Shown here: piece by piece, positions 36,244 to 48,790 of the stretch
Position numbering within the stretch: the stretch's first letter is position 1
How the letters are laid out: each line of letters starts with the position of its first letter
Assembly: GCA_036244855.1 (NCBI GenBank)
Contig: BQKZ01000469.1
Span: forward strand, 20,633 to 84,632
DNA length: 64,000 nt
From: Temnopleurus reevesii
Lineage: Eukaryota > Echinodermata > Echinoidea > Temnopleuroida > Temnopleuridae
Direction: 5' to 3'
Position numbers and translations under genes: made by a program
Notes under the pieces: generated by a model
The model's database searches: none
Told to the model about the DNA's origin: nothing
Seen by the model: the letters and a program-made list of their open reading frames with translations, nothing else

Positions 36244-39200
36244 ATGGAAATCGAGAAAACTGTGACTTGTAAAGCTCCGATAAATATAGCTGTCATCAAA
36301 TATTGTAAGTAGACAAATCTTGAATCTTAGGTTATTGATGATATTTTTTCCTGTAAGGTTAAAGATAGGTAATTGGGTATTTTTGTTGCTCAATCGAAAG
36401 CTAGATTTGACTTCCGAATAATGTCAGAGTTCTCAGCGGCCGACCCGACCCCGAGCGGCAACTAACAGCACGATGCGCCCACTGCGCTGGGGATCGCTCG
36501 GCCATGAGTCCCGTAAGGATATTGGGAACTAGTTAGCTGTGCATGTTTAAGTTAGAGAATGACTTGTTTACCTTGTTTTACCTTGATGTTGGGCATAAAG
36601 TAAAACAGATTTATTTGCCCCTCTGAAACCTCATCCTTACTTGACTTAGTATGAGATGATGATTTTAATTATAAGAAAATTTGTGAGATCATTCATTGCT
36701 ATAATCAGACCTAGGCAGACCCGGAGAATAGCGACCAGGGCCCCTTAACATAAAGGTTTGCGATTAATTGCTAATCTGATAGCGATCGATATCAATCGCA
36801 AGTCTTTGGCAAATCTTGTTCTAAAGTTTGCAATTGATCGCAAAATCAAATAGCGATTAATCGCAAACCTTTATGTTACGGGGCGTGCGTGGGTCATGTA
36901 AAAATTGCAAACATCGGCGGCAGAAGTCCAAAATACACACAGGTAACCATCCACAAAACAAGTCCAAAAGCGACTTTTATTACATTTTATAAACAGAATA
37001 ATGGTTTTAATATTATTGTCTTACCCCTTTCTTCAATATTTCAAGAAATCTTTTGAAAATTTAATCGATTTTGGTGTTAAAAAGTGTAAACTTGAGCCAA
37101 CTTTACCAAATGTTTGTTGGTAAAATCTGGTGCAAAAATCATCACCAACGCACTACCGCACGCTTCCATAGGATTGTACACAAATTGAATACATCGCGCA
37201 CATCTGGTCGCTATTCTCCGGGTTTGCCCAGACCTATTAATCATGAAATAATCCATCCCTCCAGCTCCAGCTCCATAGACTTGCTTTTCATTTTATTTAG
37301 TCACCGGCTGGCGCGTTGGCGACTGGCGTTATAATCATATCAAACAAAGACATTGAAACGTTAGTTGTAACGTTACACAAAAAAAGGTATGCAAGGGAAT
37401 AGAGAGGTGGCTTAATTATGATATATGCCAAATAATGATATAAGTTATATCACTATTTGGCAAAGACATTTTGTGTTTTTACTGTATCATCATGAGCATA
37501 TATGGGGATTTATGTGACTTTGATAGCCCTTAATTAACTATACCTGAGGCATAATAATTTCAATGCCATGGTAAGTGAAGGTTAATCATTGCATGGAATA
37601 TTTAACAAGGGAAGTCAATTGAGAAGCTGTTTTGTTTTTTCTTGGTTCCAAATACTTATTCAATTTCATATCATCTTACAGAATTTAAGAGAATGATATA
37701 TAATGTTAGACCCATACTTTATATAAACTACTAATTTAGAATACTTAATTTTTGCTGTTTCCTTAAATTTTATCAGAATAATATGCTGTGCTTTAAGTTT
37801 AAACTAACGTTAGTTTGTAGAAATTATGATACATGCCTTTACAGTTGTTCATATCAGGGAGCATGCCGGGATATATTTCAAGTACAAACCGGTGTGTGCA
37901 TTGTTCACACTGCGCAAAATCACTTCAGTACTAGAAAATCTACCCATATTTGCTCTCTGATATGAACAATATTTTATGCACATTTAATTTTCTCTTTTTC
38001 TTGAAGGGGGCAAAAGAGATGAGAAGTTGATTCTTCCTGTTAATTCTTCGTTGAGTGCAACGCTCCACGTTGATCAATTATGCACCACTACATCAATAGC
38101 TGGCAGCAAACACTTCAAGGAAGATCGGCTCTGGCTGAACGGCAAGTGAGTGTCAATTTCAGTTATATGACCAGCGTAGGTTCATTTCTGCTTTTTCAGG
38201 AAAAGGGTATATTTTCGTAGTACCATTTCAGGAAGATCCCTGAAATATCAATAAGAATGCACTGAGGATTGGAATGTTATTTTATTACACAGAGCTTTTA
38301 ATTATTTGGTTATTTCCTCACTCGTTGATAATATTGTTTGTGTGATATATTTCAATCGATTTCTAGTTCTTATTTATTTGATCTATGTACTGAGCTCTAC
38401 GTTTGTTTTCAAGATAAGAGCACATTATTCGGTTTTTACATCAATGGCATTCTATAAAGTAACTTTTCATTGACCGTAAGCTTAATACATAATTCAGGCA
38501 AGCAAGTAAACTTTCTGATCACTTGCCAGTCAGGCAAAAGATTAAAAGAAATTTTGTAGGGGCCAGTGACAAAATGAATAGTCTAGGTACATATTATAAT
38601 TTGATTTGCGTTTTGTTTTCAGGGAAGAATCTTTGGACAACCCAAGGGTGAAAACCTGCTTGCAAGAGAGTAAGTTTGAGTTTTAATTTCTGTCTCATAG
38701 AAAAATATGAATATCTCAAGATTTTCATCCCTTTTAAATTTGATCAAAGAGAAGATGATAACACAATGTTTTCTAAATATTGAGTGATATGGCCCATGGC
38801 ATAAGTGAATGAATCAATATATTCGTGATTGCATTTTTCAATATGAATTTGATACAGTGCAGAACTTGAGTGATCTGTAAATACTTTATTGAAACAAGTT
38901 TTAGATTATAGCGATTAGAAATTGTTCAAAGTCCCCTCCTAATGAAATGATACAAGATTAGGGAATCTTGGGGTCAACATGAATGATCTTAGTTTCCAAA
39001 TTTAATATCATGATGTTTGTCATACACAGAGGGTTCAGGTATATTTAGTTTTGTATAGTTTCATAGAAAGTGGTGAAATTATTTGCTTATTGTTTGTCCT
39101 TATTTTTTTCTTCAGGACAAAGGTAAACTCAATGAATAATTTGAAATCTCATATATTTCTATCCAGTGTATTTATGAACTAGTAATAGATACAGTGTGTT

Positions 39201-42200
39201 CTGTCTGGCAAGCTGAAAGGGCGTACGACCTTTGATACATTTGTGTCAATGGTCAGTGTGTAAATATGTTCAACGAAACATTATTTTTTATAAATATATT
39301 TAAAAAAAAAAAAAAAAAACTCACAAAAAACAAAAATACAAAAAAAACATATATAACATGTATGTGTGTATGTGTATAATGTATGTATACATGTATATAA
39401 ATATATATACATTGTCATTAATTATTGTTGTGGCCTACATAAGTATAACGTAATAATAATAATAACAATAATAATAATAATAATAATAATAAAATGATCA
39501 ATATAATTTTGTGATCACTTAACCTTGATTGAAAGTTATCATTATGAATCTGATTATATTGCAATAAGGGTACATCAGGGTATAATATTATCTATCTGTA
39601 CTTGAGTTAACTTACCTTANAAACGAAAGATATCAGATGAGGACTCCTGTCCTGATGACTGGAAGCTTCATATCTGTTCTGAAAATAACTTTCCAACCGC
39701 GGCAGGGTTGGCATCATCAGCAGCTGGATACGCCTGCCTGGGTATGACAACTCCTTACTTTTTCATTAATTTTATGCCTCTGTCCACCGAAGTGTTAAAT
39801 TCTTCTTCACTTGAAGACCATAATAGCTTAGCCAACAAATTATTTGGATGCCCAAGATGGACTTTTTTAAAAATAGCATCGGTTGGTCAGAATTCTTTTT
39901 TTTTAATTTCTTTTTAATTTTTGGAACAGATTTCTTGTAGAAAATAAGACTTAGAATTCAGAATGGAGTGAAAATGACTGTCCATGTTACATTTGTAATG
40001 TTTTCCGATAATGTTGCTGTGATTTTTGTAAATTTGAGTGAAAAGCTAAGAGAGAAAGTTCAGGTCGGGATATTTTCAGAGGGTCAGTCAGTCTTTGGCC
40101 GTATCCAAGCAATTCTATTTTTTGTGTAATATCAAATGTTTCCCAAATTGTATTTGCTCTCTACTTGTCTCAATTTTGTACTTATTTCTGCTTGTTTATT
40201 TTCACTTTTTCACAGTTTGCCTTTGAACCCCTCCCTCCCTCTCCTCTCTGTACTTGCTTGTTTTACAATCTGTCTTTTCTCACTCCTTATCGTTTTCCTT
40301 CATTTCTCTTCTCATCTCACCCCTCTCTTTCTCCTCCCTCTCTCTTATACAGATTGTTGCTCTCAGCGTTTTTTTCATTCTGGAATTTAATATTTTAATG
40401 ATTTATTGCACTACACACTTAGTGTACAATAAGAACTTATTATTTGAGTATAAGAGTTTCAATACATAATACATATTCTCATTTGTGTATGAATAGCGAC
40501 CTTTCTATTGCATTAGGAATTGGTTATTTCACAGGAATATTTCTACCATTTTTGTTCATACATTCAACCCACAATAGGATACAGAATGACATTATTTATT
40601 GTGCTTTAATTTTATATATATTTAAATTTTATCAACAGTCGCCACCTTAGCTCAAGTCTACGGAGTCCAGGGCAATGTGTCAGACATAGCACGACAGGGC
40701 TCAGGCAGTGCTTGTAGAAGCATGTACGGAGGCTTCGTAGAGTGGCTGGCGGGGGAGTCTAACTGTGGTAGTGATAGTGTTGCACAACAGGTGGTAGATG
40801 AGGACTACTGGCCCCAGATGAGGATTCTTATATTAGTGGTAAGTATTGATTCTTGCACAGTGATTGGCTAGAGAGTCTAGGGATTTTTTTTCCAATGATG
40901 AATAGACCCATTTAAAGTTATTTAATTATTACCCTCTTAAACATTGTAAAATAGCATGTATATTGTCAGTAAGAAGTGGGTTTGTTCCACTTATCATGCA
41001 TTAAATAATCATTCTTTTCCTCTCTTTCAATTAAGTGAGTGACCAGAAGAAACTCACCAGTAGCACAACGGGCATGCAGACTACTGTACAAACAAATGCA
41101 ATCTTTCCGCAAATTGTTACATTTATCTATGGCCAAGCATATGGAGAAAATTTATTCAATTTTTTCAGTGATGAATGGATCCATTTAAATTTATTGAATT
41201 ACAGTCGAACCTGCTTTAGCACCCATCTGTATAGAAAGACCGACTGTCCATTAAGACCACCTTTCTTGATTCCCTAGAATGCAAACTGCATGTGAAAGAA
41301 CCTGTATAGAGACCACCTGCTGTTAAAGACCATTTTGTGTCTCAATAGGACGGTCTTTCTAGATAGGTTTGACTGTATTACTCTCATAATCATTGTGAAA
41401 TTGCATGTATGTTGTCATTTTTTTCTCTTTCAATTAGGTGAGTGACCAGAAGAAACACACCAGTAGCACAGCGGGCATGCAGACCACTGTACAAACTAGT
41501 GCACTCCTCCAACACAGAGTTACATTGGTACCGGACTATATGGAGACTATGAGGAATGCTATCAAGAACAGAGATTACAGCACATTTGCAGAGCTTACCA
41601 TGAAGGTAATTTGAGGAAATTATATTAGGTACAGATCCAGATATAGAATTATAACGGAGATGCAGTCATGTCAATAATAGTGTCAGGAAAGAATATATTT
41701 GGAACGAAGTCCTTAATATAAAAAACAAATATCTATTTGCCAAGCTAATAAGGCAAATTAATTTATTCTTAGATTATCATCAAGTAATAATATATAGACA
41801 AACATATGTTGGGTCAACACACAAATATAGATGCTGTTATAACTGGGTAGTGATATCACCCAGATGTATAAGGATATTAGAGGAGCATTTGAGAATTGAA
41901 GTCACTCCCTCTTTGTGTTAGCTTTTGCATCGTTGGTAAAGTTCGTTAAAAATAGAACCAGATAGGGTAGATTATTAATGAGATTTATCAATATTCAATC
42001 AACAATTTAGATTTAGAAATGTCTTCAATAACTAAAATTGTACGTCTATATTTGACACTTCTTGGTTCCATTGTTCAAAGGATCATGAATATCACTCATG
42101 TTATTACCTTTTGCATTTTTAATTGAATAATTCTTGCCTTATCCCAATTTATTTATAATAGGGCAGCAATCAGATACATGTTGTATGCCTGGACCTATAT

Positions 42201-44486
42201 CCACCTATATCCTATATGAATGGCACTTCAAGATCGATTTTGAAGATAGTTCAAGAATTAACTCACTCTATGACCCTTAACCTTTTTAGAATAATCCATG
42301 AATGTCTCACACATTATGACCTTTGACCTTCCAGTACAGGACAGCAATCAGATGCATGCGGTATGCCTGGACACCTACCCACCTATATCCTATATAAATG
42401 ACACTTCATTGTCGATTAAAGATGGTTCAAGAATATAACTCACTCTTTAACCTTTGACCTTGTTGAAATAGATCATGTGTGCCTCTTACGTTATGATTAT
42501 TGACCTTCCTTTACAGGACAGAAATCAGATGCATGCTGTATGCCGGGACACCTATCCACCTATATCCTATATGAATGACACGTCAAGGTCACTTGTTAAG
42601 ATGGTTTTAACTCACTCTATGACCTAGCTTTGACCTTGTTAAAATAATTCTTGGTTGTCTCTCACTTAATGACTTTTGACCTTCCTTTACAGGACAGCAA
42701 TCAGATGCATGCTGTATGCCTGGACACCTACCCACCTATATCCTACATGAATGACACTTCAAGGTCGATTGTACAAATGGTTCATGACTACAACTCATTC
42801 CATGGAGAAACCAAGGTACATAAATTGACATATAACTTGTTTTGTTGTGATACTTAGTCCTTAAAAAGAATAGTAAACCTTGCCTAAGCTGTACTAACGT
42901 AAGTTTGATTACTGCCAGATTCTGTATTGAGGCATCTTCTCTTTATCATTTTTTACCATTCTTTAGACAAACTTCAGGCTAAGTTTAGTCCCAACCATTT
43001 AGGATCTTACAAGTTTGCTATACTATGAACAAATTTGGACAAAATTATTTATTTGACTTTTAAGTTTTTCATTTGTAATTGTGCTCCAATTTTGTATCCA
43101 TCCAAGCTCCTAACTCCTTGAAATTTGGGCCGCCAACTGCTATTGGGGATTTTGAACATCTTTATCTGTAAACACTGTTATGGAATAATAAATACATAAT
43201 TGAAATATAAAATGCATAGAAAGTAATACAACTAAGGAAACAGAGGGGGTCCATTGAGCTTCTTTTCCTAATCAACTTGTCCACTTTGGGTTTTTTTTAC
43301 GCTACAATTACCCTCTTTTGCAGGCATGCTACACATTCGATGCAGGCCCCAATGCAGTATTATACATCCTAGAGGAGAATGTGAATGAAGTCTTGTCTCT
43401 AGTCCACCACTGCTTCCCTCCTTCCAATGCTAATGAGGAGTACATCAGGGGATTAGATAGCAGCATTCATGATATACCAAAGGTTAGTATAGTTCTCTTT
43501 TAATAGGCATAAGATGGTTTGATAATAAATATGGGTGCCCATTCGATATTATACAGCCCAGAGGAAAATTGGAATGCAGAGAGACCAAACTTCCAGATTA
43601 TGCATGAAGATATAGATTAAAATATGAATTGCTTAAGAGCTTGATCAAATATTTTCTCAGTAGAGAAAGTGTGTTGTCATATCGTGAATGCTTTCCTAAT
43701 GAGAAAATATTTGGTTCAGCAAACTGGTGATATACATTCTAATTTCATTCGTCGTGCATATTCTGGAAGTTTGTTATCTCTGTGAATCGATGAAGTGATG
43801 TTAATCCCTTTATGAATCACTGCTACCATCCATCTCAAGATTAATGAGGAATACATCAGAGGATTCTGTAGCGTTCATGATATACCTCAGGCTAGTTAAT
43901 CCTTATTCTTATATTGGCAACACGGAGCAGTGACAAAGGTCTGGGACAAATTATACAATTTCCATACAAGCATTAACAATAGCTAGATGCACGCAAAACA
44001 GATTTCACTCATTTGTGAAAATATTAGTGATTATTTTCCTTCAAAAATTCTCTGGGACAAAAGCAGTTATGATTTGCTCAATAGTAATGACCGATCAATA
44101 GACAGTAATGATTAGTTTTAAAATAGATTTTATTCTCATGCATCTGTTTTTGTTTTTTTTAAGAGCCCTGCGTCAAAAGCCATTGAACCAACATACAAGA
44201 TGTGTTCTATTGTCTTGAAAAGGTTCTTAGTGAGGAGTGGTCATTAATAACCAATGAAAACATTGGAATATACATAAAATTGTGTAATTAATAAATGATA
44301 ATAAATGATTATCATTTATTTCCTCTATGTTTTCAGGATCTGAAGTCAGCCATGAAACGAGACCCCAACCCCGGAGCTCTGAAGTACATCATACATTCTA
44401 AAGTAGGACCTGGACCACAGGTAGTGAAAGACCAGGAACTAAGTTTACTGGACCAAAACGGAATGCCCAAGAAGATTGTTAGTTGA
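36244..44486 (+). CDS. MVD: Diphosphomevalonate decarboxylase (MVD), about 390 aa
   Basis: Exons: 36244-36304, 38007-38145, 38623-38669, (possible microexon 39116-39122), 39621-39741, 40639-40838, 41438-41605, 42693-42815, 43324-43482 and 44337-44486 (TGA). Exon 1 gives [20 protein letters not shown], and the W is completed by exon 2 ([13 protein letters not shown]), the hallmark N-terminus of the family. The ATP-binding GHMP-kinase loop is [34 protein letters not shown] carries the conserved Arg, and [10 protein letters not shown] carries the catalytic Asp. The C-terminus [14 protein letters not shown] is typical. The enzyme converts mevalonate-5-diphosphate to isopentenyl diphosphate with ATP in the mevalonate pathway (cytosol; peroxisome debated). 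Its length is close to human (400 aa). One junction (exon 3 to exon at 39621) is out of phase as written because of an N at 39620 and a probable small missing piece. Introns 5-8 contain decayed copies of exons 6, 7 and 8. Head-to-head with METTL17. Confidence 0.94.
36739..36884. mobile_element. Palindromic MITE in MVD intron 1
   Basis: GGCCCCTTAACATAAAGGTTTGCGATTAAT at the left pairs with ATTAATCGCAAACCTTTATGTTACGGGGC at the right, about 146 bp. It is nested in a wider inverted pair: ACCCGGAGAATAGCGACCA (36719-36737) matches the complement of TGGTCGCTATTCTCCGGGT (about 37204-37222). Confidence 0.85.
39116..39122 (+). other. Candidate 7-nt MVD microexon
   Basis: GACAAAG is preceded by a very strong pyrimidine tract and acceptor (TTTTTTTCTTCAG) and followed by GTAAAC. 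Exon 3 ends in phase 1 and the next exon opens in phase 0, so 3n+2 bases are missing between them. Seven bases plus one base hidden at the N (39620) would restore the frame and supply basic residues where the family has R-x-x-A-R-K-R. Hypothetical. Confidence 0.4.
39836..40118. mobile_element. MITE-like repeat, family TTTGGATGYCC (copy 1)
   Basis: AAATTATTTGGATGCCCAAG at the left and GGCCGTATCCAAGCAATTCT at the right are degenerate inverted ends. The interior (AAAATAGCATCGGTTGGTCAG, ACAGATTTCTTGTAGA) matches 46535-46825. It lies in MVD intron 4. Confidence 0.65.
41034..41110 (+). pseudogene. Decayed tandem copy of MVD exon 6
   Basis: It reads [20 protein letters not shown], against [20 protein letters not shown] in the functional exon (41438-41605). 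The preceding CTCTTTCAATTA is also duplicated. The acceptor base has changed (AATTAAG|TG against AATTAG|GTG), the frame drifts from the real protein after about 22 residues, and no donor follows. After correcting for a MITE and a 44-bp extra segment, the original duplication period was about 227 bp. Confidence 0.88.
41202..41375. mobile_element. 174-bp mariner-type MITE, TA target
   Basis: The left end CAGTCGAACCTGC is inverted at the right end as AGGTTTGACTG, flanked by TA on both sides (41200-41201 and 41376-41377). Inside, AGAAAGACCG pairs with CGGTCTTTCT. The sister duplicate near 40920 shows the empty site (TTAATTATTACC), so insertion came after the exon-6 duplication. Relics with related ends occur near 57645 and 63690-63710. 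Confidence 0.88.
42162..42260 (+). pseudogene. Decayed copy 1 of MVD exon 7
   Basis: It aligns to the functional exon 7 (42693) but starts GGC instead of GAC after ATAATAG. It reads [20 protein letters not shown] and has lost the FHGETK end and the donor. Confidence 0.9.
42340..42440 (+). pseudogene. Decayed copy 2 of MVD exon 7
   Basis: It is preceded by a good acceptor (CCAGTACAG) and begins [20 protein letters not shown], nearly identical to the functional exon. A one-base deletion after TCGATT shifts the frame, and the donor region is gone. Confidence 0.9.
42517..42615 (+). pseudogene. Decayed copy 3 of MVD exon 7
   Basis: It is preceded by CCTTTACAG, as in the functional copy, and begins [20 protein letters not shown]. 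It has lost CATGACTAC and the donor, and runs to TAG. The intronic TGACCTT sequence between copies is repeated with them (period 176-178 bp). Confidence 0.9.
43525..43905 (+). pseudogene. Decayed fragments of MVD exon 8
   Basis: GATATTATACAGCCCAGAGG (about 43545) resembles exon 8 GTATTATACATCCTAGAGG. About 43820-43900 (TTAATGAGGAATACATCAGA ... ATATACCTCAGGCTAGT) resembles its second half with a similar donor. Between them is unrelated sequence. Together they are the remains of one duplicate of exon 8, broken by an insertion of about 200 bp and by point changes. Confidence 0.75.
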
Positions 44487-44868
44487 TGTTGGAGATTCCA
44501 CTAGGAATCCCACTAGGAAATTTCTCAACAATACCAATCGACAACATACTGTAAACAGCTATGAGCTACTGAAATCTGTGCATTTCATTAGCTGAAAACA
44601 ATTTGCATAGATTTAAGACCTTCACAGAAATGGATAATCGATGATGATGGCTTTTTGTATAGCGCTGATCTCTGGCTTAGCTGGAAACTCGTGGTCCGCA
44701 AGTACTCAAAATAATGTCTCACTAATTTCAATGTCTTAATCAGTGATATGATTCATTTTCAGTCCACGAACTCCCAGTACATGTATGATTTTGTTATTCT
44801 TGTAACAACAAAGGAGTATGGAACAGATTTTCTAATACAGTATTGGACATTATTCAGGTGTACTTGTT

Positions 44869-44874
44869 AATAAA
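44869..44874 (+). terminator. Candidate poly(A) signal AATAAA of MVD
   Basis: AATAAA lies 383 bases after the MVD stop codon. Confidence 0.45.
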
Positions 44875-47506
44875 GAGTGTAGTCCATGTTCTTACTCAGT
44901 CACACATTTGCATGTTCTCACTACAATTGGCTTCTGTGGGAGTTGCTCTCATTTGAGATTTGACAGGAAGTAAATATGATAGCTTTAGAGCACTTTCTAT
45001 TGTTGAGAATCAAACTGCTTGACATGTGGCATATTCAATTTAATCACCTCCATTCAGAAATAATTAAACATTGAAGATTTGAATTTAAAAAAAAAATAGG
45101 TAGATGTTGCTAAAATGCAAGTGTTTGACTGAGCCAACACAGGAACTTCATAGATGACACTCTTCAATGATAAAAAAGTTGAGTATCAAAAACTATCCAT
45201 GAAATTTGTCCCTATTTTTATATCGAATTCCATCATTTTGCATCTCTTCAGCTGCCATTTTAAGCCATCTGTGATGCTGACTGGCTGTTGCTTTGTAAGA
45301 AAGAATTTGTGACAAAGGATTCATAGTTTTATGCAATAGGACAGCGTTTTAAATGGAATAACCTTTGTATTGAGTTGGTTATATAATTGAAATAAGTGTT
45401 GCCTTATCCCAAAATGAATTAACATTGATTGGTGGCAATGTGACACAACCGGTCTGAGATTGTCACCATGTCCTCAGAACTTTGAAGTGGAAACAAATAT
45501 TTATGTTGGATATATCTGTTTATCTTTATTTCTTATCTGATTTGTCTCATTCAACCTTTGTTATGCAAACAAATTGAATGCCAGTATGCATAAAGAATGC
45601 ACTTAATGATGAATTTCTATCCAAAGCCAAGTATGTGAAGTATTCAAATTTCACGATTTTTGAAGTACTTTGCCATCTTAACCCTAACTAGACCAGGGTA
45701 TTTTAGGAAAATATAAAATTTTGCGTAACGTTGTAATGGCAGGTCCTATTTCCGTTAAAAAATGGTCTTAAAAGTTGTGGGAAGAAAAAGCTCAGTGAGC
45801 CATGTTATCAGAAATTTTTGCACGTAGTGCAAATCCCTCCACCCCCTGCATAGTTTGGGTTAAGAAACAATTCAGCATATCTTGGTCACATGAATTAAGT
45901 AAAAAGATTGATATGTTCATGCCATGTGTATATTTGCATTATGATGATACATATATTGACTCTTGGAAATGTCAACATTAATTCTTACAAATGATCCATC
46001 AAAGTGATGGCAAACATATTCTTAAATGGAAGGTTAACCTTATTTACATTTCAGTTAATCAAGAATGTTGGTGAAAAGTCATGGCAGTTCTGTAATACCA
46101 TACATTTTTTGCCCCATTATATTTTTTATCTCTTGAAAATTTTCCAGAAAATGTGGAGATGGCCATTTTATGTGCAAAAAAGTTTTTCCAATTGCAGAAT
46201 TACATTGCGTGGTCGGGTATCCATATCAAACATGGAAAGACAGCATGAAGTGCTTTTATGAATATTAACTTCTCACAAAATGTTGTCTCTTTGTGAAATT
46301 TCATAAATGCTTACAAAAATATTTGCTTTTACAGTAGGCTGGTTATTCATTTCTGTTCATATGTTTTCTTTTCAATTGCATTCTTTTATCTGATCTTCAT
46401 ATATGAATGACTATTATTAGGGCATCTTAAATGTATGCAATTTGTGTTCTCTATAGTATTAACACAAAGACTCGAGTCTGAAATTTAACTACTATGGCAA
46501 CATCTTGGATTTAGCATAACATGCAATGGGTCCTGATAAAAAAACAATTGTTTGGATGTCCTAAAGTGACTTTGGAAAAAATTGCATCGGTCTGTCAGAT
46601 TAAAACAAAATATTACATCTTTCTTAACTTTTGTAACAGATTCCTTGTAGAGAATAGGATTATGAATGGAGTAAAACCTCTACCACATCTGAAAATGACT
46701 TTCATTTCTCATTTTTCCCTATAATTTTACTGTATTTTTTTAGTTCAAGTGAAAAGTAAAAAAAAAGTTCAGGGCAAGTCAAAGGGTTTGTCGGTTTTGG
46801 GCATCCAAACAGTTTTTTTTTGCCTTGTCTCAATTGACTGCAGATATGAGAAAGATGCTGAAAAATGAAATAGTGTGTGATATAGAATCATGAAAATAAT
46901 TTTGAACTCATTTTGTAAATAAAAGAAGCATTTGATTTAAATTTTTCTTGTAAACTTCTGGCTTTATTTTGTAAATTTATTCCATATTTATTTCAGTAAA
47001 AATATTTGAATATTATATCACATTTGTACACCGTTTACATAAAAGGGGTATCAAAACTATGCTCATGGAAAGATAAAAAAGAACACATCTTTTTAAATTA
47101 AAAGATATCTATATCCAGAATACCCAGATAAAACATCTAAAGGGGCTATATCTCCATACAATCTGCTTCTCTAATTAATTTTATGGAAGGATGTAAGTGA
47201 TTGAAATTGCAAGAGCATTATGAAAGTACATAATTATATTCTTTATTACAATCAGTAAGCCTATATAAACAACACATTCAATTACCAACATAGATAAATT
47301 TGTGCTAATGATTAAAGTACTGGATCTTATAAAATGCTATATAAAATCAAGTCAATTGTGAGCGTACAATACCTATTTTCCCTCTTTTATGGTCAATTTG
47401 CAAACCTGCCTATATCTCACATATCTTGCCCATGCTATGGATTAAAAATCATGTTTAACCAAGGATTTACAGTCATTTAGATCAATCTTGTTTTTTTAGA
47501 CAAAGC
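44875..47506. other. Intergenic stretch with a repeat of family TTTGGATGYCC (copy 2)
   Basis: No gene is seen. At about 46535-46825 lies an element with left end AAACAATTGTTTGGATGTCC and right end GGGCATCCAAACAGTTTTTT. It is related to 39836-40118 and, inverted, to about 49590-50220. The rest is AT-rich. Confidence 0.55.
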
Positions 47507-48058
47507 TTAAAGGGGAACTACACTAAGACATTAAATTGCTATCATTAAATGGAGAAAAATTAGCTGAACAAACTGTGAAAATTTGAGCAAAAACAGATAA
47601 TCCATTCAAAAGTTATGAGTTTTTAAAATTTTGATTCACACCCCTAATGGGCTCCTTATATTGGCAAACGTACAGGCACAAAATGGCTGCCAACATGGAG
47701 AACTCTCCATTCACTTTGTACACAAAATTTTTCGGTTGAGTATATTATAGCCACATCAATTCTGCAAGCATTCCAGAAAGAATTGCGTTGATTCCTCATT
47801 TGAAATATGGTATTGATCCATTTTCAATCAATTTATATGCAAAATGAATGAGGAGTTCTCCATGCATGACATCACAGATTATGCTAATTGGCTATACGTT
47901 GCCAATTCAAGGATGCCCAGCACAGGTGGAAATAAAATTTTGAAAATTCATAACTTTTGATCGGATTATCCGATTCTGCTCAAATTTTCAGTTTGTTCAT
48001 CTGATTTTTCTTCATTTACTGACCGTGCATTCTTGTCTGGGTGTAATTCCCCTTTAAC
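47507..48058. mobile_element. Long-terminal-inverted-repeat MITE, family L (copy 2)
   Basis: The left end TTAAAGGGGAACTACACTAAG pairs with the right end GGGTGTAATTCCCCTTTAA. Inner blocks (GAAAATTTGAGCAAAA, CCATTCAAAAGTTATGA, GAGGAGTTCTCCATG) are shared with the copies at 16853 and 55279. Confidence 0.85.
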
Positions 48059-48790
48059 TAAAATTCTATTCCAGTTCATCTAAACCCAATGCCTGTCAAT
48101 AACAGATAGTGGATAAGAAACAAAATAGAAAGTAAAATATGAAACCAGATGGCTGTATTAAATCAATACTGCTGCTTTTGTACAGAATTTCAAAGCCTGA
48201 AATTTCATTATGTAATACCCCATGGCATGATAATAACATTGTACTTAATAGGGAGTAAAGCTAGGAAATGTGTTACATGCATTAAATAACACGAATGTCA
48301 TATTCTTATTTGCATAAAATGTGACTGTTTGCATTGAATCATAAAGTATTTTTCTTAATAGTTGTCTAATTTCCTTGAAAACATTATGTAGGGGTGGGGG
48401 TAGCCCCATTCTTGTTTCAAAGAAAAACGTCAACAGACATATTCATATACCGATGCCACTCAGCTATTTTGTAACAGGCACTTCATTTTTTATGTAGTAT
48501 ATTTATCAGCCTTTATTATAGTTTGTCATTCTTGTATGAAGTGTTTATACTATACTAAAGTCTACTATGTGTTGCAATTTTCATACACTCATTCAAGAAT
48601 TAAGTCTGATTACTACTACTACTAATTACTACATGCCTTGATTTCATTTTCAGCTGATGGATTTAGAGAAAAATTTTGTTTGGTGTGATTCTTTGTAAAA
48701 TTCAAGATTTAATTCACATGACATGACTAAAATTAATAATTTATCTTTTGGACATTGTAATACAAGGAATTTTGGTCCAATTAGAAATCA
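48059..48790. other. Intergenic stretch, no gene seen
   Basis: AT-rich. It may include the distal 3' UTR of the isomerase gene: a minus-strand AATAAA (TTTATT at 48512-48517) is about 850 bases past its stop. Confidence 0.4.

Noticed and set aside
41035..41277. 80-aa plus-strand frame resembling MVD
   Set aside because: It is the decayed exon 6 copy running into a MITE; not a separate gene or a usable alternative exon.
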